Below are positions 46,042-57,070 of a stretch of 64,000 nt of DNA, in pieces (position 1 is the stretch's first letter; every line of letters begins with the position of its first letter). The stretch is from Lepas anatifera. Its lineage: Eukaryota > Arthropoda > Thecostraca > Lepadidae. The position numbers and the translations under genes are program-made. The notes below the pieces were generated by a model, which was not told the DNA's origin, ran no database searches, and was given only the letters and a program-made list of their open reading frames with translations. The DNA is taken from contig JAOTON010001374.1 of assembly GCA_034440635.1 (NCBI GenBank), positions 248,001 to 312,000 on the forward strand, written 5' to 3'.

Positions 46042-47019
46042 CTATTTTTTCTGGAGGATGTTTAATCGATGCAGTCTGGAAGAGAACGTTGATCCCCATA
46101 CTTCTAGACCGTATGTTAGGTGCGACTGGACAAGGGAATTATACAGAAGAAGGAGATGACAGGTTTTAAGGATGTGACTTACGCGAGAAATGAAACCGAT
46201 GTTGTGAGCGACAGTGTTTTCCACAGTCCTGATATGTGGTTCCCATTTAAAATTTTCATCGATTGTAATTCCTAAATACTTAATAGTTGGTTGTCTTGCT
46301 ATCCTTTCATTATTGATCGAAATACTTATGTCTATATGATTACATGATTTTGAAAATAATTGATAAGCAGATTTCTTTGCATTGACAGTGAGACGGTTAC
46401 AAGATAGCCAATCCGTGACTTTGGGGAGATTCTGATTTACAACATTTTGGAGGTCATGAGCACTGGGGGCTGAGAATGTAAGAACGGCATCATCGGCAAA
46501 TTGATAAAATTTACAGTTAGGGGTACTAAAAGTTATGTCGTTAATAAAGATGAGGAAGAGAACCGGGCCCAGAATGGACCCTTGAGGCACCCCATAGGTG
46601 ATGCGTTGTGGCACGGAATAGGTCGAATTAAATTTTACAAGTTGACTGCGATTGTGCAGATATGACTTGAAGAATTTTGGAGAAGTATTTCGAATTCCAT
46701 AGTGTTGGAGTTTTTCCAGAAGAATTTCGTGATTGACAGTATCAAATGCTTTCAAGAAGTCCAAGTAGATAGCAGTACTTACTTGTTTTTGCGAAAGGAG
46801 TGAAGTGATATGCTCGTGAAGAAGTGAAACTGGCATATAAGTACTGTGGTGTTTCCTGAATCCGAACTGGTTGGCATTTAGGATATGGTTAGTAGAAATG
46901 AACTCATTTAGCTGGTTGCAAACTAGCTTTTCTAGAATTTTTGAAAGGAGGTTTAAAAAGTTTATTGGCCTATAGTTGCTGAATAAGTTTTTGTCCCCTG
47001 ATTTATAAATGGGAACCAC
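46042..47019 (-). pseudogene. Reverse transcriptase of LINE element a (325 codons)
   Basis: A long continuous RT frame starting MVPIYKSGDKNLFSNYRPI, inside the RT fingers. Catalytic aspartates are visible in LDFLKAFD and in the FADD box (FYQFADDAVL). DWLSCNRLTVNAKKS and IKYLGITIDENF form the thumb-side motifs common to CR1/L2/Jockey RTs. The start codon lies inside the domain, so this is a surviving fragment of ORF2 and not a gene. Confidence 0.88.
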
Positions 47020-47081
47020 AACTGCTTTCTTAAATATATCAGGAAAAGTACCGGTTGATAAACATAAGTTGAATACATGAT

Positions 47082-48447
47082 TTAACGCTGGTACGAGTGG
47101 TGAAGAGATGCCTTTGAGAATCTTTGGGGAGAGGCTGTCTGGAGTCGCTGTGGAGTTGCAGAAATCTTGTATGACTGATGTAATTGATGGGACATCTGTT
47201 GGCTGCAGAACAAAATTATTTTGATTAGGGGATTATTTCCAAAATAAGACATTGGGTTTATGGTTGACTGTTTGAGGTTGTTATCCAATGAATAGGCAAT
47301 AGATACGAAAAACGAGTTGAATTTATTTGCTATGTCCACGGGCGAGGTAATTTTATCACCATCACATGTAAATTCCGTAGGGAGGTCTTGTTTGGAACAA
47401 TTTTTGTGAACAAGACAGTAGAGGGTTTGCCAAAGCTTGGTTGGGTTGGACTTGTATTCATCCAGTTTGTGGTTGAAATATAGTTTTTTGGCTGTTCTGA
47501 TAGTGCTGTTTAATTTGTTTCTGTATAAAATATATTTACGCTTGTTTAATACGGTTGGTTCACGTAAAGACTGTTTATATAATTCATTCTTCGTATTTAT
47601 ACTTTGCAGCAGAGTGTAGGAGATCCAGGGCTGAACTGGTTCCGTTCTTCTACTCACTTTGTTTTTACTTAGGTTAGTTATTTCAGTTGTTATTGTATTG
47701 ATCAGATATGTAGCAGCGGAACTGGGATCCTCAAAGGCAGCGATGGTCGCAATTTTTCTGTAAGAACAGTTTTGAGTGTCTCGATTTTTCGAAAATCAAA
47801 CGATTGCTTATAATTAGGTTGACTTTTCTTTTCTTTGTGAATGGTAGAATTGATGGTGAGAGAAATTGCTAAATAATCGCTGACGTCAGAGATAATAACA
47901 TTAAATTTGGAGACTATTGCTGGATCATTACTGAAAAAATTGTCAATGAGTGAACTAGATTGGTTACAGACTCTTGTAGGTAGAGACACACAGGAAAAAA
48001 AGCCCAACGCAGCTAGAGTGTTGAGAAAAATTGCGGAAAATTCCGAAGTCTGATGTTTTAGCAGGTCTATGTTAAAGTCCCCACCAATGATACCTGTTTT
48101 GTGCTCTAAGTTGATTTGCACCAGCGTTCATTCAATATATTCAAGGTAGTCAGTGACAGCATAGGAGGGGGATCTGTAGGTTGAGCCAATTATTATGTTT
48201 CGTTGAGTTGGAAGTTTTAGTCCAAGGAAAACTGACTGAAATTCTAATCTATCCGTTTCATTAGGTCGCTCCTTCTTATATATGACAAGGAGTCTCTAAT
48301 GTAGATAGCAGATCCTTTTCCTCTAGTTTGATCAGGTGACGAGGTTTCTAGTCTGAAATTTGGTAAAGTAAATGACTGTGCCGAAGCATTGTCTATCCAG
48401 GTTGCACTGATCAAGATAATGTCTGGTTTGCATGGGAGTTGACACAC
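47082..48447 (-). pseudogene. Endonuclease C-terminus and linker of LINE element a
   Basis: Fragments at 48447-48244 (KPDIILISATWIDNA), 48121-47702 (IGGDFNIDLLKHQ, DNFFSNDPAIV) and 47657-47082 (RRTEPVQPWISYTL, LYRNKLNSTIRTAKK, LWQTL) follow the order of a LINE ORF2 upstream of its RT. Frames shift between fragments. Confidence 0.78.
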
Positions 48448-48690
48448 TAGTAATTCAAGTCTATCAAAGTTTTTTCGCCAGTAAGCAGATGTTTACATGA
48501 ACCACTATAATACCAGAATGTGGGTTAGAATGATTCTGCTGGTTGTTTGAGGCAAGGTTTCTCAAATCTAGATGCTTGCAATTGTTCAAGATTAATTTAA
48601 ATTGGGCAAGGTTTCCATCTTCATCAGTATTGAGGCATGAAAAATTGGGCTCAAATTTGCGGTCTATTTTAGTGGGTGTGAGGCACCTGA

Positions 48691-49544
48691 GTTAAATTTG
48701 TAGGTACAGATATTTGATGTTTCGGATACAAGTGTTTGCACTATTCAGACAGACAGGTGATGAAGAGAATAAAGAGCGATGTTCAGCACAAAGTAAGGAC
48801 AGGCAAGTGTTAATTTACGAAGGGCCACAGAAACAGAAAACACACCAAGTTGCGCAACAAGCTGTTTCAGATGGGCAGAAAGCAGGCTGCTAGAGATGAC
48901 TTCAGAAGGCACTAGCACAGAATTAGTAGCAATGAGCAAAAAAGATCTTGTAAACCGGCATGCTCAGCGCGGGAACACTGGAAGACCGACACACGATTTG
49001 TAGGAGGCACTGTACAGGGCATTGCTCAGGGCGAGGCACAGCTTAAGCAACAGCTGTCCCATTAATTTAACCTAGAGGCAGGGGGTCTGATGGGCCGTCC
49101 TCTCCTGCTCCTCACTGAAGTATATGGAAGACAAGCAACAGCCTAGGCCCGGAAGGAGCAAAAATGCTTTCCATACCAAACATGTCGAAGGTCATCACTA
49201 TGATATTTTCGCCCAGAGGGCTCGTGTCACTGCCAGCGGGACGTCCAGCACCAGGCGCCGGGGCCTCAATCCCGGCGCCTACCCCGCGACCCCGGACCCT
49301 GGAGTCCGGAGCCGCGGAGGGCAGTAAAAGCCGCTCGGTGGCGGACGCCGGCCAGGCAGCGAAACAAGTCGCCACCGGCAGGTCAACCGCCACCAGACGC
49401 CTGGAATAATCCGGCGCCTACCCCGCACCCGCGGACCCAGGGGGCCCGGTGGTGCGGGGGTTCAGCTAACTACTGCACGGCGCCGGACGCCCACCGGCGG
49501 GCGAGACTCAGCGGTCTGAAATCTTATATTTTCGATATTTGGAG
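48691..49544. other. Unassigned, with a CpG-rich segment at 49200-49510
   Basis: Left part may be the 5' region of LINE element a. The CpG-rich part contains two copies of CCGGCGCCTACCCCGC (about 49274 and 49409), each followed by a CGGACCC-type segment, so it is a short GC-rich duplication. An ATG-initiated 81-codon plus frame (49164-49409) shows no known motif. Confidence 0.4.
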
Positions 49545-50085
49545 TCTTAGTATGTATCTATGAATATTTTCTTGATAACTTTTTTGAAAAAAGGTTTAGA
49601 GAAGGGTATATCATGAATATTGGGAATATTCCTAGCTATGCTATCATTCCAGATCCGTGGGCAGGTAATTGGAAAGGCAGATGATCTGCAAACCGTTTCC
49701 GCAGCAGGCTCCCGGAAATGGACAACTCGGCGCATGTTTCTAGTTGAATGATGCAAGTGGAAAGAGTCTCTGAATACTACAGGTAATTTCCCTTGAATAA
49801 AGCTATGGAGTACTAAGATTTTTTGCTGCCTTACTAAGTCTGGAAATTTAAGAAGATTGAGCCTTTTGAAGATAGGACTGGAGGGTGTTCTAGGTTCCGC
49901 TGAGTCTATTAGTCTGATAATTCGTTTTTGTAGGTTAATTACCCTCGTTAGATTGGTCTGGAAGTTACTTCCCCAAATGAGAGCATTATAACTCAGATAT
50001 GGGAGAATTAGGGCATTGTATAGAAGGAGAAGTGTTTTCTTATCAAGCATGAATTTGGCCCTTGCAATGATTCCAATGTTTCGTC

Positions 50086-50838
50086 TTAATGTAGTACAGG
50101 TTTTTGTGATGTGATTTTTCCATTTGAGGTTCCATCAATAGTGACACCCAAATACTTTATTGAGTCTGATCGCGAGATTTGAGCTCCGTTTAGGTGAAGT
50201 GTTAGATTTGGCATGTTGTTGATTACAGAGTATATTTGGTAGAATGTTTTAGATGTGTTTAGGGTTAGTCTATTGGCGCATAGCCAGTCACATATTTTTT
50301 GGGTTAGCTGATTGATTTTATTCTCAATATCAATGAGTGTATTACCTGAGAAGAAAATTGATGTATCATCTGCAAACTGAAAATAATTTGGAATAGTAGA
50401 AGATTTAAAGATATCATTAATATAGATTATGAAAAGGACTGGACCCAGAATAGACCCCTGGGGTACACCTGTAGGAACAATTTTTGGAGAAGACATGCAG
50501 TTCAGACACTCTAACTTAGTGATTTGTACCCTGTTTTCAAGATATGATTGGAACATCTTTAAGGACTGATTTCTTATGCCATATTTACACATTGTCCTGA
50601 GTAAAATTTTGTGATCAACTGTATCGAACGCTTTTTTTAAATCCAAATATATCCCTACACATTGTTTATTTTTCGAAATGTTTGAAGTTATAAGGTCATG
50701 AATAAGTGACAGGGGCATGTAGGTTGAATGCTGTTTTTGCAAGCCAAATTGGTACTCATACAATATGTTATTTCTTTCTATGAAATCAGTGAGTTGGTTG
50801 TGAAGAATTCTTTCTAAAACTTTGGATATGACTGGCAA
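50086..50838 (-). pseudogene. Reverse transcriptase of LINE element b, palm and thumb
   Basis: About 250 codons with LDLKKAFDTVDHKILL, TGVPQGSILGPVLFIIYIND and FQFADDTSIFF, then DWLCANRLTLNTSKT and SIKYLGVTIDG. The catalytic aspartates are intact. The frame is lost at about 50086 by a small deletion and continues in another frame below 50050. The N-terminal end runs to the TTAA insertion. Confidence 0.87.
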
Positions 50839-50888
50839 AATTGATATTGGCCTATAATTAGTAAATAAATTTGAGGATCCCGACTTAA

Positions 50889-51725
50889 CACGCGCATTGA
50901 CGGGGGGCGGGTACCCGCCCCCTCGGGTTTTTCGGAGACAGTAGAAAAACGGCGGCGTGTAGCGCCGCCGTACTTGGTATACCTTTTCCTCATCATTTTT
51001 ACAACTTCTGTCAAAATTTTAAGGTTAGGTCATCTCAGGTCAGGTCACCAGTACAGGTCAAGTGACCCGACCTCAAAAAAAGTTTGAGATAGCATAAGTC
51101 GGAGCAGGGTGAATTTATCCGATTGAAACTCATATCACATAATTGCCCCACCGAGTTCTCTAACATATGTTCCGGTATTTTTGATATCGATGACCTAAGG
51201 TCAGGTACGAGGCATGACCTCTCCATTGGAAATACATGGGAAAAATGGTTTTTAAGGAATAACTCAGTAACGGATGGTGATAGAGCATTTATTTTAGCTG
51301 CATTAAACTCGCCTGGGCTTTGCGGTTCTAATGATATGCATTTTATATAATTTGACCCTGACCTGACCTCAGGTCAGGTCAAATCCTTGATTTGACCTAG
51401 CAAGGTCAAATTATATATCATTCGATTCGGCTTGCTAAGAGGATTCATATAGTTCAAGTCGTTTTGCTCTATCTTTCCTTGTTGAGATGTAATGTCCGAA
51501 AAACTGACTTTTACATGTTATCCCTATGACTGGCATGTTTTGACCTCTCGTGACCTTAAATGTGACCTGACAAAAAATGGTTCAAATGTTTTCGATGGAG
51601 AAGTGGATGGGCAGCCCAACGCCGTTTACCGTTTTTCGCTACCTACTGTGGTTCTCGAGATCTTAGGGGGCGGGTACCCGCCCCCGTCAATGCGAAGGTG
51701 GCTCAGACCCCCGTCAATGCGCGTG
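50889..51725. mobile_element. Non-autonomous piggyBac-like element (837 bp) with TTAA duplication
   Basis: Flanked by TTAA at 50885-50888 and 51726-51729. Ends are CACGCGCATTGACGGGGG and its inverse CCCCCGTCAATGCGCGTG. Just inside each end is GGGGGCGGGTACCCGCCCCC, a perfect 20-bp palindrome. Removing the element and one TTAA restores an uninterrupted RT frame (VKPLFKSGSSN), proving precise insertion. The interior has many AGGTCA/TGACCT half-sites and no transposase. GAGATCTTAGGGGG near its right end is shared with the element at 5063-6313. Confidence 0.9.
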
Positions 51726-51729
51726 TTAA

Positions 51730-52675
51730 ACAATGGCTTTACAATAGCTATTTTTAAGATATCAGGGAAAATCTGATTTTCCAGGCAAAGATTCATGAGA
51801 TAAGTAATTTCTGTGACTAGATATGGTCCAAGTTGTTTTAGAAGTTTGCCACTTATGTCATCGGCTCCAGGACCAGTATTGTTTAAATTTTGAATTATGT
51901 CCAAGACATTCTGACAGGATACTGGCTCCAGAGATAGTTGATCTCTCATATCTATGTCATTAAGGAAGTCAAATGGGTCAGTGGATGATTGAGGTAATTG
52001 ATGCTCAAGATTTTCTCCAATTGTAGCAAAAAAGTCATTAAATTCGGAAGCTATCTTATTTGGATCCTGAATGATGGTGTTGCCATGTTTGAAGAAGTCG
52101 GGGAGTCTGTTTCCAAGTTTTTTGTTTCTTCTGATAATTTCATTGATAGTTTTCCAAAGTTTCTGAGAATTATTTTGGTGTTCCGCCAATTTGTTCCCGT
52201 AGTAATTACGCTTGGATTCTTTGAGAACAGTATTTAGTCTATTCCGATATTGGCAATATTTGAGACGGTTATGGGTTGTTCGATTTTTCAAAAATTGTTT
52301 TTGTATAATTTGTTTTTTTTTGTTAATGCATCTGACCATTGCCTGTGACACCCAGGGCTGGATAGGGTCGATTTTCCTTTTCCTTTTAGTTGTTGACATC
52401 AGTTTAAGTTCACCTTGAATTGTCTTGACTAAGAGATTAGCATAGGTATTTACATCAGGGTTTGGAGGCGACAAGGCATCTAGGGATGCCTTCACTCGGC
52501 TGGCCAAGGTTTCTGTTAATGAGGGATTAAAGTGAAGATAATTTTCCTGAACTGTAGGGAAAGATGTGGTGTGCTCAACACTGATATAGATGGGTAGGTG
52601 GTCACTGGTGTCATCTATGAGAATACCGGAGCTATTTAATATATGTGGAACATTTAAGTAAAAATTATCTATCAA
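51730..52675 (-). pseudogene. Endonuclease end, linker and RT start of LINE element b
   Basis: An open frame of about 310 codons up to the TTAA site. It begins IDNFYLNVPHILN and includes DHLPIYISV (end of endonuclease), a long basic linker (RKIDPIQPWVSQAM, KLWKTI) and the RT entry (NNTGPGADDISGKLLKQLG, IAIVKPLF). It is joined in frame to 50086-50838 if the TTAA element is ignored. Confidence 0.85.
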
Positions 52676-52824
52676 GGTTGCTGATGAAGTTGTTATTCAT
52701 TCAGTTGAAGTTGATGAAGTTGTTATTCATTCAGAATGTCTCTGAGCCAACAAGGTATCGACAAGGAGAGCGGCCAAACATTCTTGACCTGGTCTTTTCC
52801 CAGGATGAAGCAACTATAAAATAA

Positions 52825-54300
52825 ATGAGCTACCTACCAGGTCTTGGCAGCAGCGACCACTTGTGCCTTAAGATGAGGTTGTCCTGTGAAAAGAAGTCCA
52901 GGCAGATGTTAGACTGCCCCCAACTAGCTCTTTCCAGGGGTGACTATAACAAAATGAGGGAAATAGCACAGGAAGTAGACTGGCAGGCAGCCTCAAATCT
53001 TGATCTGGAACAGGAATATGATCACTTTCTGACGGTTGTTCGAGCTATGATGCAGGAATGTATACCTCTCAAGCCATCCAGACGGAAGAACCATAAACCT
53101 TATATTAACAGAACAGCTCTGAAAATTGTCAAGGAGAAGAAAAGGATGTGGCACAACGTGAAGACTGCGACAACTGAGACAGACAAGGGCAGGCAATGGA
53201 GCACCTACAAGAGGAAGCGGAACGACCTCAGGAGATTATCCCGACAACTTCGTAAGAGTCACCAAAAGAACATAGCCAGTCAGGTTAAAGACAATCCGAA
53301 GGCCTTCTGGTCCTACACTCGCTCCCAGGTCAAATGCAGAGATCGAGTTCAAGACCTCCAAAGACTTGACGGGTCAGTGGCATCCAGTGATGCTGAGAAA
53401 GCTGAAGCCCTGTCTGCTTTCTTCAGTAGTGTTTTCACTGTGGAGCAAGCTGGTATAGAGCTTCCACATGTCCATCCTGGGGATAATGTTCAAACTGTGG
53501 AGGATGTTGACCTCACGCCGGCCATGGTTGAATCAAAACTCCTTGCACTGAGACCGTCTTCTTCGCCTGGACCTGACAGCATACCACTTCGGGTACTGAA
53601 AGAGGCAGCTAGATCCCTGAGCTTTCCCCTGTGTTCCATATACAGGAAGTCTCTCGCGGCTGGTAGGCTACCTGGTGACTGGAAGGTTGCTGAAGTTGTA
53701 CCAATTTATAAAAAGGGTGACCGAAGCAGTCCGTCGAATTATAGACCAGTGAGCCTCACATCGGTCCCTTCGAAAGTGATGGAATCCCTCGTCCGAGATG
53801 TGCTTCTTGCCCATATGGTGGAATCTGGCCAGATGAGCAACGCTCAACATGGTTTTGTTCCTCGTAGGTCTTGTACAACCCAGCTACTAAGCTGCTTGGA
53901 GAGCTGGACAAGAGCGATTGAAGATGGTCTCCCAGTCAACATTGCGTATTTGGACTTTTCCAAGGCCTTCGATTCTGTGCCACACAAGCGACTTATCTTG
54001 AAATTGAGCAGCATGGGAGTGGGAGGCGGCATCCTCCGCTGGATGCAGGCCTTTCTTACTGGCAGGAAGGAAAGAGTTAGAGTGAATGGTGCACTTTCTG
54101 ACTGGTCACCAGTAACCAGTGGCATCCCACAGGGATCGGTCCTGGGCCCGACGTCATTTGTGCTCTTCATTAAAGACCTGCCTGATGAACTTGGAAGCAA
54201 TATTCGCCTTTTTGCCGATGATGCAAAAGTGTTCAGGGAGGTGGGCAGTCAAGCCGATGCTAGAGCTCTGCAGGAAGATCTACACAAGCTTGAGTCCTGG
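52825..54300 (+). pseudogene. CR1 reverse transcriptase with linker, split by insertion
   Basis: 492 codons remain open before the insertion. The N-terminal basic linker (KNHKPYINRTALKIVKEKK, NPKAFWSYTRS) is followed by RT motifs: SSSPGPDSIPLRVLK, KVAEVVPIYKKGD, NYRPVSLTSV, QHGFVPRRSCTTQLL, LDFSKAFDSVPH, SGIPQGSVLGP and FADD at residues 463-466. All catalytic aspartates are present, so decay is limited here. The frame then reads into the DNA element at LESW and ends at 54363; its proper continuation is at 55611. Confidence 0.9.
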
Positions 54301-55605
54301 GCCCCGTTTCATAAAAGTTGTAGAAATGCGGCGTGTTTTACACCACATTCACCTGCAAAGTAACGCCGTACTCAGAATCACGTTTCACAAAGAGCGGTGA
54401 CATTCACGCGAAAGCGGCGTAGATATCAAATGCGGCGTGAATTACGCCCAATGCCAGAATGGAATTACCCCTTTCAAATATGGCGTTTAACTGCTTTATT
54501 AACATGAAAAATTGCATAGATATATTTCAATAAATTATTTGAATGAAAATTATTTGACTTAATTCCTCTTATTCGATGTTTAAGTTTCTAATGCACTTTT
54601 ACAAGTACTGCGGCGGAAGCTGGACTATCAGCTGACTCAATAAAAATACGACGGATTTGTTTTTGGCCGTACCTCATTTTTTAGGTAGTTACTGTCAAGA
54701 AGGTCCTAAAAGGTTATTGTCTTGTTGTGCGAGAGTAGTTCAGTAGAATTTTAGGTGAATTGTGTTTACTTAGCATGATTGAAGTGTGAAAGGTCTGTGA
54801 ACCTTATAATTTCGTGAAACTGGGAAATGAATAGTGAGTAAACATCTTTGAAGAATAACAAGATCAAGATGCTGGTACTTAGGTACCTAGGTATACATTA
54901 TTTTCGCCAGAGGCCTCAGTAGAGATGCTTGGATTTTGTTGGTGACAGATACCTTAAATTGAATTTTTACCCTCCATAGACTCCATATAACACTTTGTCA
55001 GTGTGAGCCTATCTAGGGTTCTGTCCTCGCTAGACTGTAAAATAACAGTAACGGCAGAAAGTCAAAGTAAAAATCAATGTCAGCTTTCCTGTGTATTTGC
55101 ATCAATAGCTATCATCATTTTTGGCATATCAAATGGCCGTAGAACTCTACATATCAGCTCAATTTGGCATGTGCAACTTGCACTTTATACCTGTGCAAGG
55201 AAAAACTTGCACACACTTCCATTTAAGTTTATTTTACATTCATGACTTCTTTTGTCCTTCACTACACTATCTAATTTTGCTTCAGATTCAGAATTCCATA
55301 AGAAATTATATATTTTTCATGTTTTGCTTCATTGTCTGATAAATGTTACGCTGCTATATCTTGCGTAGGTTTTCAGGCGTGTTTTACATATTCAACGTAC
55401 ATGTTGTCTGCTATATGAAACAATATTGGCAATATTCTACGCTGAATTCCAGTACAGCGTAGTTTAGAGCAGCGTAACTTTGCAAGAAGTTGTATTTTAC
55501 GCTGCATTTTTGTGAAACAAGATTGTGGTGTATTATTCACTTTCTACGCTGCATTATGCTACTTCTACGCTATAAGCATAAGTTACGCCTTTTATGAAAT
55601 GGGGC
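54301..55605. mobile_element. 1305-bp non-autonomous DNA element in the CR1 RT, copy 1
   Basis: Termini GCCCCGTTTCATAAAAG and CTTTTATGAAATGGGGC are inverted repeats flanked by CCTGG at 54296-54300 and 55606-55610. Because the ends are palindromic, a 3-bp CTG duplication with GGCC-starting ends is equally possible and would fit PIF/Harbinger-like elements. Short (A/T)(T/A)GCGGCGT and TACGCTGCAT motifs repeat near the two ends in opposite orientation. No transposase frame. A second complete copy is at 61945-63248 and an end fragment at 59397-59645. Confidence 0.88.
54762..54880. repeat. 119-bp segment shared with 56437-56555
   Basis: From GTGTTTACTTAGCATGA to GATGCTGGTACTT it matches 56437-56555 with only a few differences. 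Here it lies inside the 1305-bp DNA element. The second copy abuts the CR1 tail on one side and a 514-bp element on the other. Confidence 0.85.
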
Positions 55606-55610
55606 CCTGG

Positions 55611-56337
55611 TCTGAGAGGTGGCTATTACCATTCAACATCTCCAAATGCAGTCTGCTCCACCTTGGGCACAACAACCAGCATCAAGTCTATCAGATGGGC
55701 GGAAATCAACTGGCTCCGGTGACCATCGAAAAGGATCTGGGTGTTTTTGTAGATGACCAACTCAAGTACCGCAGACATGCTGCCGCAGCTGTTTTAAAAG
55801 CCAACCAGATCCTTGGAGCAATTCGAAGGACATTTGTTCATGTCGACCAGCATGTGCTGCCTCTCTTGTACAAAGCCTTAGTGCGACCCCACCTGTAGTA
55901 CGCCAATGTGATTTGGGGCCCGTTTAACAAGGCGGACCAGCTTTTGGTAGAGAGTCCAACGCCGTGCCACCAAGCTGGTCCCCTCCTTGCGAGACCTGGA
56001 CTACGAGCTTCGACTTCGTACCCTCAAGCTGCCATCGCTTTGGTATAGGCGCAAGAGGGGTGACATGATCTTCATCTACAAGATCATGCGGGGTCAGCTC
56101 GGCGTGCGTAAGGAAGAATTCTTCCTAGACCCTCCAGTCGGTACCACACGTGGACACAGGTTCAAGGTTGGGAAACCGCAAGCAGTATCCAGGGCACGGA
56201 GGAACCACTTTGGGGTGCGCACTGTAAGAGATTGGAACGGTCTCCCGGACTGGGTCGTCGAATCCCAGTCCACGAACTGCTTCAAGAACAACATAGATCG
56301 TCACTGGGCTGATCTGATGTATTCATTCCCAACTTAG
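55611..56337 (+). pseudogene. CR1 RT C-terminal region
   Basis: Continues the RT after the inserted element (ERWLLPFNISKCSLLHLG, IEKDLGVFVDD, ALVRPHL). A TAG follows ALVRPHL near 55896, and there is a frame change near 55960. 55987-56337 then encodes the terminal domain (LRDLDYELRLRTLKLPSLWY, VRTVRDWNGLPDWVV). The same TAG is in the inverted copy, so it predates the duplication. Confidence 0.87.
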
Positions 56338-56436
56338 TCTAGAAACATTACCTGTACTGAGCTCGATGAGAACGGGCAAGACAGGCACCTGGCGTGCCTC
56401 AGAAAGTCCCGTACACCTAAGGTAACCTAAGGTAAG

Positions 56437-56555
56437 GTGTTTACTTATCATGAGTGAACTGTGAAAGGCCTGTGAACCTTATAATTTCGTGAAACTGGGA
56501 AAGGAATAGTGAGTAAACATCTTTGAAGAATAACAAGATCAAGATGCTGGTACTT
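56437..56555. repeat. 119-bp segment, second copy
   Basis: Matches 54762-54880. It starts directly after the CR1 tail and stops exactly where the 514-bp element starts. Confidence 0.85.
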
Positions 56556-56556
56556 G

Positions 56557-57070
56557 CCCGGTGTCCTAACCAAGACGCAACGCGTCGCAAGGCGTTGCAC
56601 GCCGTCGATCTGCCGCAACGACCGGGATTTTCGGTCAGAACACAAAACGCACTGCCGCAACGCGTCGCACGGCGTTGCAACCCGTCGCAGCAAAAGTTGA
56701 ACAATGTTCAACTTTTGACGACGATGGTCTGCGTCAGAAGCCAATATCCGTGTTATTTGTTGTTGTTTTTAGTCACTAAATGTAATGCATGTTTTAGAAT
56801 AATAATTCAAATTCGAATTCATGCTGAAAAATCTATGGAAACTGAACATGATTACCTTTTTCTCCTAAATGGTTCTTTTAATAGTTCTTGATGCCAGTCA
56901 AGTTTTGTTTGTTGGTAAACAACAGTTCGTCGCAACTTGAGCTACCAGATTGCTACCAAAACTGAACCTTTCCTCTGTCTGCCAAACCTCCAAAATTACC
57001 GCTCTGCAACTGACGCCGACGGTCGCCGACGGTTGGCGACCGTCGGCGACCGTTTGGTTAGGACACCGGG
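56557..57070. mobile_element. 514-bp MITE with CCCGGTGTCCTAACCAA termini, copy 1
   Basis: Ends CCCGGTGTCCTAACCAA and TTGGTTAGGACACCGGG are perfect inverted repeats of 17 bp and continue imperfectly as GC-rich GACGCAACG/GACGGTCGCC stretches. TTG lies outside the left end and TTA outside the right end, so a TTA duplication with one change is possible. The shared segment at 54880 continues TTAGG at this point, supporting TTA as the target. Inside is the 27-bp palindrome CAAAAGTTGAACA-A-TGTTCAACTTTTG at about 56689-56716. Its 122-codon frame is simply terminal sequence read through. An inverted copy is at 60474-60987. Confidence 0.88.

Larger units (their letters stand above)
45655..48690 (-). 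mobile_element. Minus-strand CR1/L2-type LINE, decayed ORF2 (element a)
   Basis: Reading 5' to 3' on the minus strand, the endonuclease starts near 48510 (IIVVHVN; LISATW, where Glu is replaced by Ala), with GDFNIDLL near 48100. The linker lies at 47657-47082. The RT lies at 47019-46042, with GFRKHHSTYMPV, LDFLKAFDTVNH, YGVPQGSILGP and QFADD. The C-terminal part is at 46099-45667 (LTYGLEVWGS precedes it). No RNase H follows. Several frameshifts and the lost endonuclease Glu mean it is dead. A diverged fragment of the same family lies at 42390-42700. Confidence 0.87.
49545..52680 (-). mobile_element. Minus-strand CR1/L2-type LINE, 5'-truncated (element b)
   Basis: Minus order: end of endonuclease and linker (52675-51730), RT (50838-50086), C-terminal region (50050-49547). 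Landmarks are DDTSDHLPIYI, PIQPWVSQAM, NNTGPGADDISGKLL, GLQKQHSTYMPL, LDLKKAFDTVDH, TGVPQGSILGP, QFADDTS and IKYLGVTID. No RNase H. It is cut off within the endonuclease at about 52680, where a plus-strand CR1 begins. An 837-bp TTAA-flanked element splits the RT fingers at 50889-51725. Confidence 0.87.
52690..56436 (+). mobile_element. Plus-strand CR1-type LINE, 5'-truncated, interrupted by a 1.3-kb DNA element
   Basis: Starts within the endonuclease end (RYRQGERP-type text near 52760, GSSDHLCL at about 52850). The RT follows, then the C-terminal domain (55611-56335) and a 3' end with CCTAAGGTAACCTAAGGTAA, resembling the short tandem tails of CR1 elements. A tandem copy of GAAGTTGTTATTCATTCAG lies near 52690-52730. 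The DNA element at 54301-55605 splits the RT. The region from 53568 onward is repeated inverted at 60241-64000. Confidence 0.88.

Noticed and set aside
56523..56891. 122-codon frame present identically in both palindrome arms
   Set aside because: Identity reflects the recent inverted duplication. The frame is the terminal repeat of a 514-bp MITE read through.
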